A DNA stretch of 64,000 nt from Leucobacter chromiireducens subsp. solipictus (GTDB taxonomy: Bacteria > Actinomycetota > Actinomycetes > Actinomycetales > Microbacteriaceae). The notes beneath the pieces are model-generated. The model did no database searches. It saw only the letters and a program-made list of their open reading frames with translations, and had not been told where the DNA came from. Below are positions 25,226 to 33,215 of this stretch, one piece after another. Where the stretch lies: assembly GCF_016758195.1 (NCBI RefSeq), contig NZ_QYAC01000003.1, forward strand, positions 372,001 through 436,000, written 5' to 3'. The translations under genes and the position numbers were made by a program. Position 1 is the stretch's first letter. Each line of letters begins with the position of its first letter.

Positions 25226-26971
25226 CTACTGGGTGAGCTGCGCGTTCACGAAGGTGGGCGTTGCGACGGTCCCGAGGGTCGTCACGCCGGCCACACCCTT
25301 CGTGAGGAAGTGGTTCTGCTGATCATAGAGTGGCAGCACCGTGAAGCTCTCGAGGATCCGCTGCTGGGCATCGGCATAGATCTTCGTGCGGGCGTCCTCG
25401 TCCAGGGTGTCCGAGGCCTGGTCGAGCAGGGCATCGAGCTCGGGGTCCGCGAGCTGCGCGTGGTTCGCGAAGTAGCCCGAGGGCGCCGGAACGATCCCGT
25501 CCGAGTGGTAGAGGATCCGCAGCACGTCCGGGCCCACCTTCGTGTACGGAGCGCTGACCGCCTCGTACTCGTTCGCGCCGAGCGCCGCGTACCAGCTGGA
25601 CAGGTCCACGGGCTCCAGCTGCACGTCGAAGCCGACCGCGGCGGTGTTCGCCTGGATCTGCTCGAACAGCGACTGCTCGGCGGCCACCGACTGGTTGGTG
25701 CTCACGGGGAAGCGCACCGTCAACGCCTTCCCGTCCTTCGTGCGCACACCATCGGCGTTCTGCTCGGTCCAGCCGGCCGCGTCGAGCAGCTTCGCGGCCG
25801 CGGCCGCGTCCGTCTTGAACAGCTGCTCGGCGCTCGTCGCGGCGGGCTCGGTGCTCGCGAGCGGGGAGAAGGAGCGGGTCGCCGTTCCCTGGGTGAGCGA
25901 TTCGATGCCGGGGCTCGGATCGGCGGCGCGGATGAACGCCTCGCGCACGCGGATATCGTCGAACGGGGCCTGCGCCGAGTTGAGCTCGATGCGGTTCACG
26001 GAGCCCGGCCGTGGGGCGTCGATGTGCGCGATTCCGGCGGCCTCCGCCCCGGCGATGTCGTTCGGCAACGGGTTGTCGATGACCTGCACTTCGCCGGACG
26101 CGAGCGCCGCGTAGCGGGTCGCGGCATCGGGGATGAAGCGCCACTCGATGCCGTCGAGGTGGGCCGCGCCCTCGTGATCGGCTTCCGGCCCGGGCGTGCG
26201 GTAGTCCTCGTTGCGGACCAGGGTGACGCTCTGCTGCGGGGTCCAGTCCTCGACGACGAACGGGCCGGTGCCGATCGGTGCCTGGCAGTTGGCCTCCATG
26301 CCCCGGGCGATGCCGGCGGGGGACTGGATCGCCGTCCACTGCTGGCTCAAGGACTCGAGCAGGGCCGCGTCCGGGGCCGAGAGGTGGAAGCGGGCGTGCG
26401 TGTCGTCGACGACCTCGACCTCCGCGACCTTGGCCAGTGCGAGGTAGCCGGTGGAGGACTGCGTCTCGGGATCCTGCAGGTGTTCGACGTTGGTCTTGAT
26501 CGCCGCGGCGTCGAGCGGTGTGCCATCGGTGAAGGTGACGCCCTCCTGGAGGGTGAAGTCCCAGGTCAGGCCGTCTTCGCTCGTGGTCCACTCGCTGGCC
26601 AGCCACGGGGTGATCGTGCCGTCGGCGTCACGGCCGACCATCGGCTCCAGGTACTGGGTCGAGATGAGCGCCTGCGGGTAGTTCCCGCCCACGTGCGGAT
26701 CGAGGCAGGTGGGTTCCGCGTCGCCGGTCGCGTAGACGAGAGTGCCGCCGTCCTGGGGGGTGCCCGTGGCACCGGCGTCTCCCGCGCCCGGGGCGGCGCA
26801 CGCCGTGAGCGTGAGCGCGGCGGCAGCGGTGAGTGCGGCGAGGCCGCTCAGCGTGAGGGCTCGCGCGCGCGGGCTGCGACGTCGGGCGAGGACGCCGTTC
26901 GGCTCGGCGGCGGGGCGTGCGGTGGCCGGTGTGTCGAAGGCGTCAGGTGTGACACCGGGGGTGTGGGGCAT
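25226..26971 (-). CDS. Peptide ABC transporter substrate-binding lipoprotein
   Basis: 581 residues. A long N-terminus with RRRSPRARALTLSGL is followed by a hydrophobic stretch and lipobox LTAC (C58). The SBP_bac_5 domain shows GGTLVYATGDAEPTCLDPH, LASEWTTSEDGLTWDFTL and GVTFTDGTPLDAAAIKTNVE. It binds peptides or related solutes for the downstream permeases. The roughly 30 residues before the basic region are unusually long for a lipoprotein signal, so the true start may be later, although no good internal start is obvious. Confidence 0.9.
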   Translation of the reverse strand: MPHTPGVTPDAFDTPATARPAAEPNGVLARRRSPRARALTLSGLAALTAAAALTLTACAAPGAGDAGATGTPQDGGTLVYATGDAEPTCLDPHVGGNYPQALISTQYLEPMVGRDADGTITPWLASEWTTSEDGLTWDFTLQEGVTFTDGTPLDAAAIKTNVEHLQDPETQSSTGYLALAKVAEVEVVDDTHARFHLSAPDAALLESLSQQWTAIQSPAGIARGMEANCQAPIGTGPFVVEDWTPQQSVTLVRNEDYRTPGPEADHEGAAHLDGIEWRFIPDAATRYAALASGEVQVIDNPLPNDIAGAEAAGIAHIDAPRPGSVNRIELNSAQAPFDDIRVREAFIRAADPSPGIESLTQGTATRSFSPLASTEPAATSAEQLFKTDAAAAAKLLDAAGWTEQNADGVRTKDGKALTVRFPVSTNQSVAAEQSLFEQIQANTAAVGFDVQLEPVDLSSWYAALGANEYEAVSAPYTKVGPDVLRILYHSDGIVPAPSGYFANHAQLADPELDALLDQASDTLDEDARTKIYADAQQRILESFTVLPLYDQQNHFLTKGVAGVTTLGTVATPTFVNAQLTQ

Positions 26972-27123
26972 GGTGCGGCGACTCCCGTGAGTGTGGCCGG
27001 CGCGGGCGCGCGGCGAGTGAGCGCGCGGATCACCCGCGCATGGGTTGTTTCTAGATTCAGTGCAACAAAGAAGAGCTTACGCTATTCCCGGGCCCGCCCG
27101 GCGCACGCGGCTAGAGTGGGCGA

Positions 27124-27759
27124 GTGAGCACTCCGACCCGCGGGCGCCCCCGCGCTTCCTCCCACGAGACGATCGCTGACGCCGCGATCGAGCTTTTCCT
27201 CGAGCAGGGCTACGAGGCGACGTCGGTGACCGAGATCACGCGTCGCGCCGGGGTGAGTCGCTCGAGTTTCTTCAACTACTTCTCCGGCAAATCCGACATC
27301 CTGTGGTTCGTGTTCGACCAGCACCTCGACGCCGTGCTCGCCGCCCTCGCCGACCCGGCCGTGCCGCTCGCGGAGGCGCTTGACGGCTTCGCGGCCGGGC
27401 CGCCGCCCGAGACGCTGGCCCTCGCAATCGTCGATGCCCGCACGATGGGGGTCGAAGCGGAACTCACCACGGGCCGCGCCGAGCGCCAGCTGCGCCTGTC
27501 CCAGGCCATCGCCGCCCGCGTCGCCGCGGGTGCGGGTTCTGGGTCGGGCGTGAGTGCTGGTACTGGCGCCGGTGTGGGTGCTGGGGTGGGCGTCGGCGCA
27601 GGGGCCAGTGCGGCGTTCGCGCCGGAGGTGGTCGGTGCCGGGTATGCCGCGGCGCTCGCCGCCGCGGTCTGGCACTGGGCGCAGCTCGGCGCCGGGCGGC
27701 ACCGCCTTGCGGACACGGTCGCCGATGCCCTCGCCGAGGCGCGCCGCCTCCTGCCGTAA
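27124..27759 (+). CDS. TetR-family regulator with Gly/Ala/Val-rich insert
   Basis: 211 residues. The helix-turn-helix is clear: HETIADAAIELFLEQGYEATSVTEI (read in parts), RAGVSRSSFFNYFSGKSDIL. Residues about 134-164 are a low-complexity stretch of Gly, Ala, Val and Ser in the ligand domain, unlike normal TetR helices. GTG 27124 has TAGAGT six bases upstream (27112-27117), so it is probably leaderless. It is divergent from the peptide importer and likely controls it. Confidence 0.87.
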   Translation: MSTPTRGRPRASSHETIADAAIELFLEQGYEATSVTEITRRAGVSRSSFFNYFSGKSDILWFVFDQHLDAVLAALADPAVPLAEALDGFAAGPPPETLALAIVDARTMGVEAELTTGRAERQLRLSQAIAARVAAGAGSGSGVSAGTGAGVGAGVGVGAGASAAFAPEVVGAGYAAALAAAVWHWAQLGAGRHRLADTVADALAEARRLLP

Positions 27760-27780
27760 CCCGAAAGGCTCTTCCCTGTG

Positions 27781-28070
27781 CCCCCTGATCGGGTGTTTGT
27801 TTGTGTGCTGGCTGGCTGTTTGGCTTGCTGACTTGACGGGTGGCTGGCTGGGTGACTTGCGGGCTCTCTGGCGGACCGATCGGCGGTCTTGCCGTCTTGC
27901 GGTCTTGCGGTCTGACTTGCTCGCCGGCTGCTTGGCTGCCTGTCTGTCTGCCCGTCTGTCTGCCTGCCTGGCTGCCGGACCCCAGGCTGACGTTGACTCA
28001 TTGACTTGCTGACTTGCTGGGTGACTTGCGGTCTGCCTGGCTGACTAGCTGATTTGCTCGCTGCCTGACC
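27781..28070. repeat. Low-complexity GACTTGC/CTGN tract, noncoding
   Basis: Between tetR and the leftward oxidoreductase lies a stretch poor in A, built of CTG, CTTG and CTGCC units. GACTTG occurs six times (27830, 27854, 27914, 28003, 28011, 28023). TGTCTGTCTGCC and TGCCTGCCTGGC show a four-base period. No convincing gene is present. It looks like degenerate simple-sequence DNA. Confidence 0.75.
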
Positions 28071-28100
28071 AAACTGTCACCTAAACGTGCATCAGACACC

Positions 28101-28163
28101 TTTGAGCTTTGAGCTTTGAGCGTCGAGCCTCGACCCTCAATCCGCGACCCTCGATCCTCGATC
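28101..28163. repeat. Nine tandem heptads next to the oxidoreductase stop
   Basis: Reading from 28101 the units are TTTGAGC three times, then GTCGAGC, CTCGACC, CTCAATC, CGCGACC, CTCGATC and CTCGATC. The seven-base period holds over 63 bases. The array ends seven bases before the stop codon of the leftward gene (28171-28173). No coding role is seen. Confidence 0.8.
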
Positions 28164-28170
28164 CTGCCGT

Positions 28171-30216
28171 CTACAGGGCTGCGGCGAGCCGGGTGCCCTG
28201 GTCGATCGCCCGCTTCGCGTCGAGCTCGCTCGCGACATCCGCCCCGCCGATCAGGTGCGCGGAGATCCCGAGCCTGGCGAGTTCCGCGTGCAGTTCGCGG
28301 GCGGGGTCCTGGCCGGTGCAGAGCACGATCGTGTCCGCGGGAATGACCTGCTCGGCACCCTCCACGACGATCCGCAGCCCGGCCTCGTCGACGCCCCGAT
28401 ACTCAACCCCAGGGACCATCTGCACGCCGCGTCGCGCGAGCTCGGTGCGGTGAATCCAACCGGTCGTTTTGCCGAGACCAGCCCCGAGTTTCCCTTCCTT
28501 GCGCTGCAGCATCACGACGCTGCGCGGCGACGCGACGGGGGTCGGTCGGGTCCCGGGCGTTGGGTCAGCGAGCCCACCGGGTGTGACCCCGGCCGGGTCC
28601 ACGCCCCAGTGCGCGAGGAATGCGGGCACATCGGCGGGATCCTCCGGTGCCGCGTGCGTGAGGAACTCGGCAACGTCGAAGCCGATGCCGCCCGCACCCA
28701 GCACGGCGACGCGATTTCCCACCGGGACGCGGTCGCGCAGCACATCGAGGTAGGTCACCACCCGGGTGTCCTCCAGGCCGGGAAACTCGGGGATCCGCGG
28801 GTGCACCCCGGTCGCGAGAACGATCTCATCGAAGTCGCCGGCCGCGAGCGACTCCGCGGTCGCGGTGGTCTCCAGCGCCAGGGTGACCCCGGTCTCGGCG
28901 AGCCGCACACCGAAGTATCGGAGCGTCTCCCGAAACTCACTCTTGCCGGGAACCTGGAGGGCAACGTTGAGTTGCCCGCCGATGCGCGAGTCCCGCTCGA
29001 ACAGGGTGACGTCGTGGCCGCGTTCGGCGGCCGTGGTCGCGCAGGCAAGGCCGGCTGGGCCGGATCCGACCACCGCGATCCGGCGACGCCGCCGTGTGGG
29101 GGAGAGCACGAGTTCCGTTTCGTGCCCGGCGCGGGGATTGACGAGGCAGGAGGCGAGCTTCCCGGAGAACGTGTGGTCGAGACACGCCTGATTGCAGCCG
29201 ATGCAGGTGTTGATGCGCTCCGGCGTGCCGGCCGCGGCCTTGCGGACGAAGTCCGGGTCGGCAAGGAACGGCCGTGCGAGCGACACGAGATCCGCCGCGC
29301 CGTCGGCGAGGACCTGTTCCACGGCCTCGGGGGTATTGATCCGGTTGGTGGTGATGAGCGGCACCGACACCTCGCCCATGAGCCGCTTCGTGACCCACGC
29401 GAACGCGCCGCGCGGCACGGAGCTGGCGATGGTGGGGATGCGCGCCTCGTGCCAGCCAATGCCGGTGTTGATCATGCTGGTCCCGGCATCTTCGACGAGG
29501 CGCGCGAGCTGGAGGACTTCCTCCGGCGTCGAGCCGTTCGGGACGAGATCGAGCATCGAGATACGCGTGATCAGGATGAAGTCGGGGCCGACTGCCTCCC
29601 GCACGCGCCGGACGATCTCGACGGGGAATCGCGCACGGCCCGTGAACGAGCCGCCCCAGCGGTCGCTGCGGTGGTTCGTGTGGGGCGCCGTGAACTCGTT
29701 AATGAGGTACCCCTCGGAGCCCATGATCTCCACCCCGTCGTACCCGGCCTGTTGGGCCAGGGTCGCGGTATGTACGTAGTCGTCGATGGTGCGTTCGATG
29801 TCAGCGTCGCTCAGCTCGCGCGGGGGGAATCGATTGATAGGGGCCTGGAGTGGGCTGGGGGCGACGAGCCCGGGGTGTGCCGCGTAGCGTCCTGCGTGCA
29901 GGATCTGCAGGGCGATCCGCCCGCCCTCGGCGTGCACGGCCTCGGTGAGCAGGCGGTGTTCCGCGACCTCGTCGGACGTACGCAGGAGCGCCGAGCCCGG
30001 CGTGAGGCGGCCCTCTTCGTTGGGCGAGATTCCACCGGTGACGATCAACGCGGCACCACCCCGGGCGCGTTCACGGTAGAACGCCGCGAGGCGGGCGAAG
30101 CCACCCGGCGCTTCCTCAAGGCCGAGGTGCATCGAACCCATGATGATGCGGTTCGGGAGCGTGACGCTCCCGAGCTGGAGCGGGGCGAGCAGATGCGGAT
30201 ACGTCGACGGTGACAT
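28171..30216 (-). CDS. fadH: NADPH-dependent 2,4-dienoyl-CoA reductase-like flavoenzyme
   Basis: 681 residues, the family's usual size. Residues 1-330 form an old-yellow-enzyme barrel binding FMN (LPNRIIMGSMHLGLEE, GYDGVEIMGSEGYLINEF). A 4Fe-4S site follows in TCIGCNQACLDHTFSG..SCLV, spaced Cx2Cx3Cx11C. The C-terminal half binds FAD and NAD(P), with VVGSGPAGLACATTAAERGH and VAVLGAGGIGFDVAEF. FadH reduces 2,4-dienoyl-CoA during oxidation of unsaturated fatty acids; related enzymes act on trimethylamine or other substrates, so the substrate is tentative. Confidence 0.85.
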   Translation of the reverse strand: MSPSTYPHLLAPLQLGSVTLPNRIIMGSMHLGLEEAPGGFARLAAFYRERARGGAALIVTGGISPNEEGRLTPGSALLRTSDEVAEHRLLTEAVHAEGGRIALQILHAGRYAAHPGLVAPSPLQAPINRFPPRELSDADIERTIDDYVHTATLAQQAGYDGVEIMGSEGYLINEFTAPHTNHRSDRWGGSFTGRARFPVEIVRRVREAVGPDFILITRISMLDLVPNGSTPEEVLQLARLVEDAGTSMINTGIGWHEARIPTIASSVPRGAFAWVTKRLMGEVSVPLITTNRINTPEAVEQVLADGAADLVSLARPFLADPDFVRKAAAGTPERINTCIGCNQACLDHTFSGKLASCLVNPRAGHETELVLSPTRRRRRIAVVGSGPAGLACATTAAERGHDVTLFERDSRIGGQLNVALQVPGKSEFRETLRYFGVRLAETGVTLALETTATAESLAAGDFDEIVLATGVHPRIPEFPGLEDTRVVTYLDVLRDRVPVGNRVAVLGAGGIGFDVAEFLTHAAPEDPADVPAFLAHWGVDPAGVTPGGLADPTPGTRPTPVASPRSVVMLQRKEGKLGAGLGKTTGWIHRTELARRGVQMVPGVEYRGVDEAGLRIVVEGAEQVIPADTIVLCTGQDPARELHAELARLGISAHLIGGADVASELDAKRAIDQGTRLAAAL

Positions 30217-30354
30217 GCGGCCCTCTCAGGGTGAGCGTGCGTCCTCCCACCCGGAGCGGGGGCGAGGCGGCCACCACACGGTGACCGGCTGTTCCGAACT
30301 GTAACGGCCGGGACCCGCGGGTGTCGAACGAAGTGTCGACCCTCTACAAAAGCA

Positions 30355-30390
30355 TCGGGGGAGGCCAGCCGATTGGCTGACCTCCCCCGA
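30355..30390 (-). terminator. Terminator of the cold-shock gene
   Basis: A 16-bp stem with one mismatch (30355-30370 with 30375-30390) and loop GATT. On the minus strand it is followed by TGCTTTTG, a short U tract. It lies about 80 bases beyond the csp stop. Confidence 0.8.
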
Positions 30391-30452
30391 GCGGTGAGTA
30401 GTCACCGCGCAGTTGGTGAACTGCGGATGTTCATCCCGAGAAGGGCGTGAAC
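30391..30452 (-). other. Three consecutive small hairpins in the csp 3' region
   Basis: Between the csp stop and its terminator lie GCGGTGA-GTAG-TCACCGC (30391-30408), GCAGTT-GGTG-AACTGC (30409-30424) and GTTCA...TGAAC with an inner CCC/GGG (30429-30452). With the terminator, almost the whole 3' untranslated region is folded. It could stabilise the message or be processed to a small RNA. Confidence 0.55.
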
Positions 30453-30468
30453 ATCGCGATTCACAAAC

Positions 30469-30672
30469 TTAGATGGCGCGGATGTTGCTCGCCTGCAGAC
30501 CCTTGGGGCCCTGCTCGATGTCGAACTCAACGCGCTGCTCTTCGAACAGGTCGCGGCGGCCGTTGCCCTGGATCGCGCTGAAGTGTGCGAAGACGTCGGA
30601 AGCTCCGTCGTCAGGGGTGATGAAGCCGAAGCCCTTTTCGGAGTTGAACCATTTTACGGTGCCGGTGGCCAT
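30469..30672 (-). CDS. Cold-shock protein, CspA family
   Basis: 67 residues. The start [18 protein letters not shown] carries RNP1, and [10 protein letters not shown] carries RNP2. It binds single-stranded RNA and DNA and acts as an RNA chaperone. ATG 30672 follows AAAGGAAA. A longer frame to 30828 lies in the leader. A candidate -10 TATGCT (30829-30824) implies a leader of about 145 bases, as is usual for csp genes. Confidence 0.95.
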   Translation of the reverse strand: MATGTVKWFNSEKGFGFITPDDGASDVFAHFSAIQGNGRRDLFEEQRVEFDIEQGPKGLQASNIRAI

Positions 30673-30914
30673 ACTGTATTTCCTTTGTGTTGCTGGCCGC
30701 GAGGAGCGGCCGGGGTGCCACGGCGACGGCGCCGACGTGGAGACTGGTAGCTGTGCCGCGTGTTTGCGACGGACAAAACTTGCTGGTGAATCCCAACGTT
30801 CGGCATTACTGGTCTTGCGACTGAGCATATCCCACTCAGGGCGCTGTGTTGCGGAATCGTGATATTCCTGTGTCTTTTCTCGTCATGTGGTGCGCTGGGC
30901 GCGGTGGGCCGGCG
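30673..30914 (-). promoter_or_regulatory. Leader and promoter region of the cold-shock gene
   Basis: This gap has no gene. It contains the probable csp -10 TATGCT (30824-30829, minus) and a long leader. Csp leaders are commonly thermosensitive RNA structures; I see no specific motif to prove it. The rightward end joins the nrtR promoter. Confidence 0.4.
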
Positions 30915-30943
30915 TTGGAGAATGCGCGCGCGTGAGTTATAGT
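30915..30943 (+). promoter_or_regulatory. Promoter of the nrtR-nad operon
   Basis: TTGGAG (30915-30920), a 17-base spacer and TATAGT (30938-30943) form a good sigma-70-type promoter about 30 bases before the nrtR start. The -10 lies inside the palindrome at 30934-30960. Confidence 0.7.
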
Positions 30944-30960
30944 CAGCTTGACCATAACTC
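30934..30960. promoter_or_regulatory. Probable NrtR operator
   Basis: GAGTTATAGTCA (30934-30945), spacer GCT, and TGACCATAACTC (30949-30960) form an inverted repeat with a single mismatch in 12-base arms. It overlaps the -10 of the operon encoding NrtR and nadABC, as expected for repression by the product of the first gene. Confidence 0.82.
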
Positions 30961-30972
30961 GGAACGAGGGGC

Positions 30973-31872
30973 GTGACCGTGCACTATGCGGAGACCAGCG
31001 CGAGCGAGCGACAGTACCTGCCGCCCGCCGTGGCGGTATCGGTCGTGGCGTTCGCGCTCCGCCCGCCGGCCGACGCCGAACTGGGCGACCCGGACGCGTA
31101 CGCGGGCGACACCACGATGTGGCTGCCCCTCGTGCGGCGCACTCGTGCCCCGTTCCTGGGGCAGTGGGCGCTCCCCGGCGGCCCCACCCAGTGGGACGAG
31201 ACGCTCGCGGACACCGCGCTCCGGAGCCTGCACGCCGCAACCGCCCGCACCCCCGGATACCTCGAACAGCTGTACTCGTTCGGCGGCGTGGAACGGTCCG
31301 CCGACGCGCAGCGCCTCGTGACCATCGCGTATTGGGCGCTGTACGGGGAACACGAGCTCGACCCCGCAGTCGCTCCGGCCGGCGGTCTACCGACGGTTCC
31401 CCCTGCGGCACCGCGCGGCCCGCGGCGCTGGGACGATCCAGCGCCCGCCGTACGCGCGGGGGAGACAGCCGCCGCGGGACTCTCCCCGGCGGCCCCCGGG
31501 AACGCGGGGAATGTCGCCTGGTTCTCGGCCGATCGGCTCCCCGAGCTGGCCTTTGACCACCGGGAGATCATTGACCACGCCCTGGGTCGACTCCGGGCGA
31601 AGACCGAGTACGCGTCGGTCGCGCACCGTTTTCTCGGGCCGGTGTTCACGCTCGGGCGGCTGCGCGCGGTCACCGAAGCGGTGCTCGGACAGCCCGTGGA
31701 CCCCGCGAATTTCCGGCGACAAGCGCTTGCACAAGGCTCGCTCGTCGACACCGGTGAGCGTGAGAGCGGTGCCCGCCACCGGCCCGCGCGGCTCTATCGC
31801 TTTGCGGAACCACCCGCAACGTCGCACGACCCCATCACCCCAGGAACACCCTCAGCGAGGAGCACAGCATGA
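30973..31872 (+). CDS. nrtR: Nudix-related transcriptional regulator of NAD synthesis
   Basis: 299 residues. The N-terminal Nudix-like domain has GQWALPGGPTQWDETLADTA, where the catalytic REXXE of true Nudix hydrolases is missing, as in NrtR regulators that sense ADP-ribose. The C-terminal winged helix includes FTLGRLRAVTEAVLGQPVDP, FRRQALAQGSLVDTGE and RPARLYRF. A Pro/Ala-rich insert (about 135-170) interrupts the middle. GTG 30973 is downstream of the operator. It overlaps nadA by four bases (ATGA) and is predicted to repress its own operon. Confidence 0.92.
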   Translation: MTVHYAETSASERQYLPPAVAVSVVAFALRPPADAELGDPDAYAGDTTMWLPLVRRTRAPFLGQWALPGGPTQWDETLADTALRSLHAATARTPGYLEQLYSFGGVERSADAQRLVTIAYWALYGEHELDPAVAPAGGLPTVPPAAPRGPRRWDDPAPAVRAGETAAAGLSPAAPGNAGNVAWFSADRLPELAFDHREIIDHALGRLRAKTEYASVAHRFLGPVFTLGRLRAVTEAVLGQPVDPANFRRQALAQGSLVDTGERESGARHRPARLYRFAEPPATSHDPITPGTPSARSTA

Positions 31873-33215
31873 CCAGCGTCCACGAACTCATCCGCGGTGC
31901 GGCCGAACGCGAGGCCGCGACTCGTGCGACGGGAGGCGACGAACGGTCTGATCCGGCAACGCCCGCGCACCGCCGCCCCATCATCCTCCGAGCGACGGGG
32001 CTGACGAGTTGCGACACGGAACTCGCCGATGATCCCTGGTCGATCGATCGTGCCCCCGGCTACGGCCCAGGCGCGTCGTCCGCGGACGGGATTCCGAACG
32101 ACGCTCCCCGCCAGGGCCCGCTGCCCCGCAGCTACACGGACGCAACGGACGAGGAACTGACCGCCCGGATCGTCGCGGCGAAGGCCGCGCTCGGCGATCG
32201 CGTGCGCATCCTCGGCCATTTCTACCAGCGCGACGAGGTGGTGCAGCACGCCGACTTCGTGGGCGACTCGTTCATGCTCGCGCAGGCCGCGAAACAGCAT
32301 CCCGAGGCCGAGGCCTTCGTGTTCTGCGGCGTGCACTTCATGGCCGAAACCGCGGATATCCTCTCCGGGCCCGAACAGGCGGTCATCCTGCCCAACCTCG
32401 CCGCGGGCTGCTCGATGGCCGACATGGCGACGATCACGCAGGTCGAGGCGTGCTGGGAGGAACTGACGGCGGCACTCGGCCCGGTGGAAGACGGCGAACT
32501 CCAGCCGGTGATCCCCGTGACGTACATGAACTCGTCCGCGGACATTAAGGCCTTCTGCGGTCGCAACGGCGGGATCGTGTGCACCTCGTCGAACGCGCGG
32601 ACGGTGCTCGAATGGGCCTTCGCCCGCGGTCAGCGCGTCGTGTTCTTCCCGGATCAGCACCTGGGGCGGAACACCGCACAAGCGATGGGGATCACCGAGG
32701 CCGAGATGCCCCTCTGGCGCCCGCACCTCGCACTCGGCGGGAACACCGTGGAGCAGTTGCAGGATGCGCGCGTCATCCTGTGGAACGGGTTCTGCTCGGT
32801 GCACAAGCGGTTCACCGTTGCGCAGATCGATCAGGCCCGCGCGGAGTTCCCGGGCGTCCGGGTGATCGTGCACCCCGAGTGCCCGGCGGCCGTCGTTAAC
32901 GCCGCGGACGGGGCCGGTTCGACCGAGTACATTCGCAAGGAGATCGAGGCGGCGGCCCCGGGGAGCGTCATCGCGGTCGGTACAGAGATCAACCTCGTGA
33001 ATCGCCTGCAACAGCAGCGACCCGATCTCACGATTTTCTGCCTCGACCCCGTGGTGTGCCCCTGCTCGACGATGTACCGGATCCATCCGGCGTACCTTGC
33101 GTGGACGCTTGAGTCGTTGCTGGCCGGGGAAACGCCGAACCAGATCCGGGTGCCGGAAGCCGTGGCGGCGGACTCGCGCGTCGCGCTTGAACGGATGCTC
33201 GCGGCTCGGCCATGA
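31869..33215 (+). CDS. nadA: Quinolinate synthase
   Basis: 448 residues. It condenses iminoaspartate with dihydroxyacetone phosphate to quinolinate in NAD synthesis. ILGHFYQRDEVVQHADFVGDS is the typical opening. Candidate 4Fe-4S ligands are C153 (VFCGVHFMAET), C181 (AGCSMADM) and C397/C399 (VCPCSTMYR). About 90 residues precede the core, longer than in E. coli but common in actinobacteria. It is followed directly by nadB (ATGA overlap). Confidence 0.95.
   Translation: MTSVHELIRGAAEREAATRATGGDERSDPATPAHRRPIILRATGLTSCDTELADDPWSIDRAPGYGPGASSADGIPNDAPRQGPLPRSYTDATDEELTARIVAAKAALGDRVRILGHFYQRDEVVQHADFVGDSFMLAQAAKQHPEAEAFVFCGVHFMAETADILSGPEQAVILPNLAAGCSMADMATITQVEACWEELTAALGPVEDGELQPVIPVTYMNSSADIKAFCGRNGGIVCTSSNARTVLEWAFARGQRVVFFPDQHLGRNTAQAMGITEAEMPLWRPHLALGGNTVEQLQDARVILWNGFCSVHKRFTVAQIDQARAEFPGVRVIVHPECPAAVVNAADGAGSTEYIRKEIEAAAPGSVIAVGTEINLVNRLQQQRPDLTIFCLDPVVCPCSTMYRIHPAYLAWTLESLLAGETPNQIRVPEAVAADSRVALERMLAARP

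Noticed and set aside
27781-28163. CRISPR array
   Set aside because: Repeats are too short (4-7 bases), have no constant spacer length and no cas genes are present.
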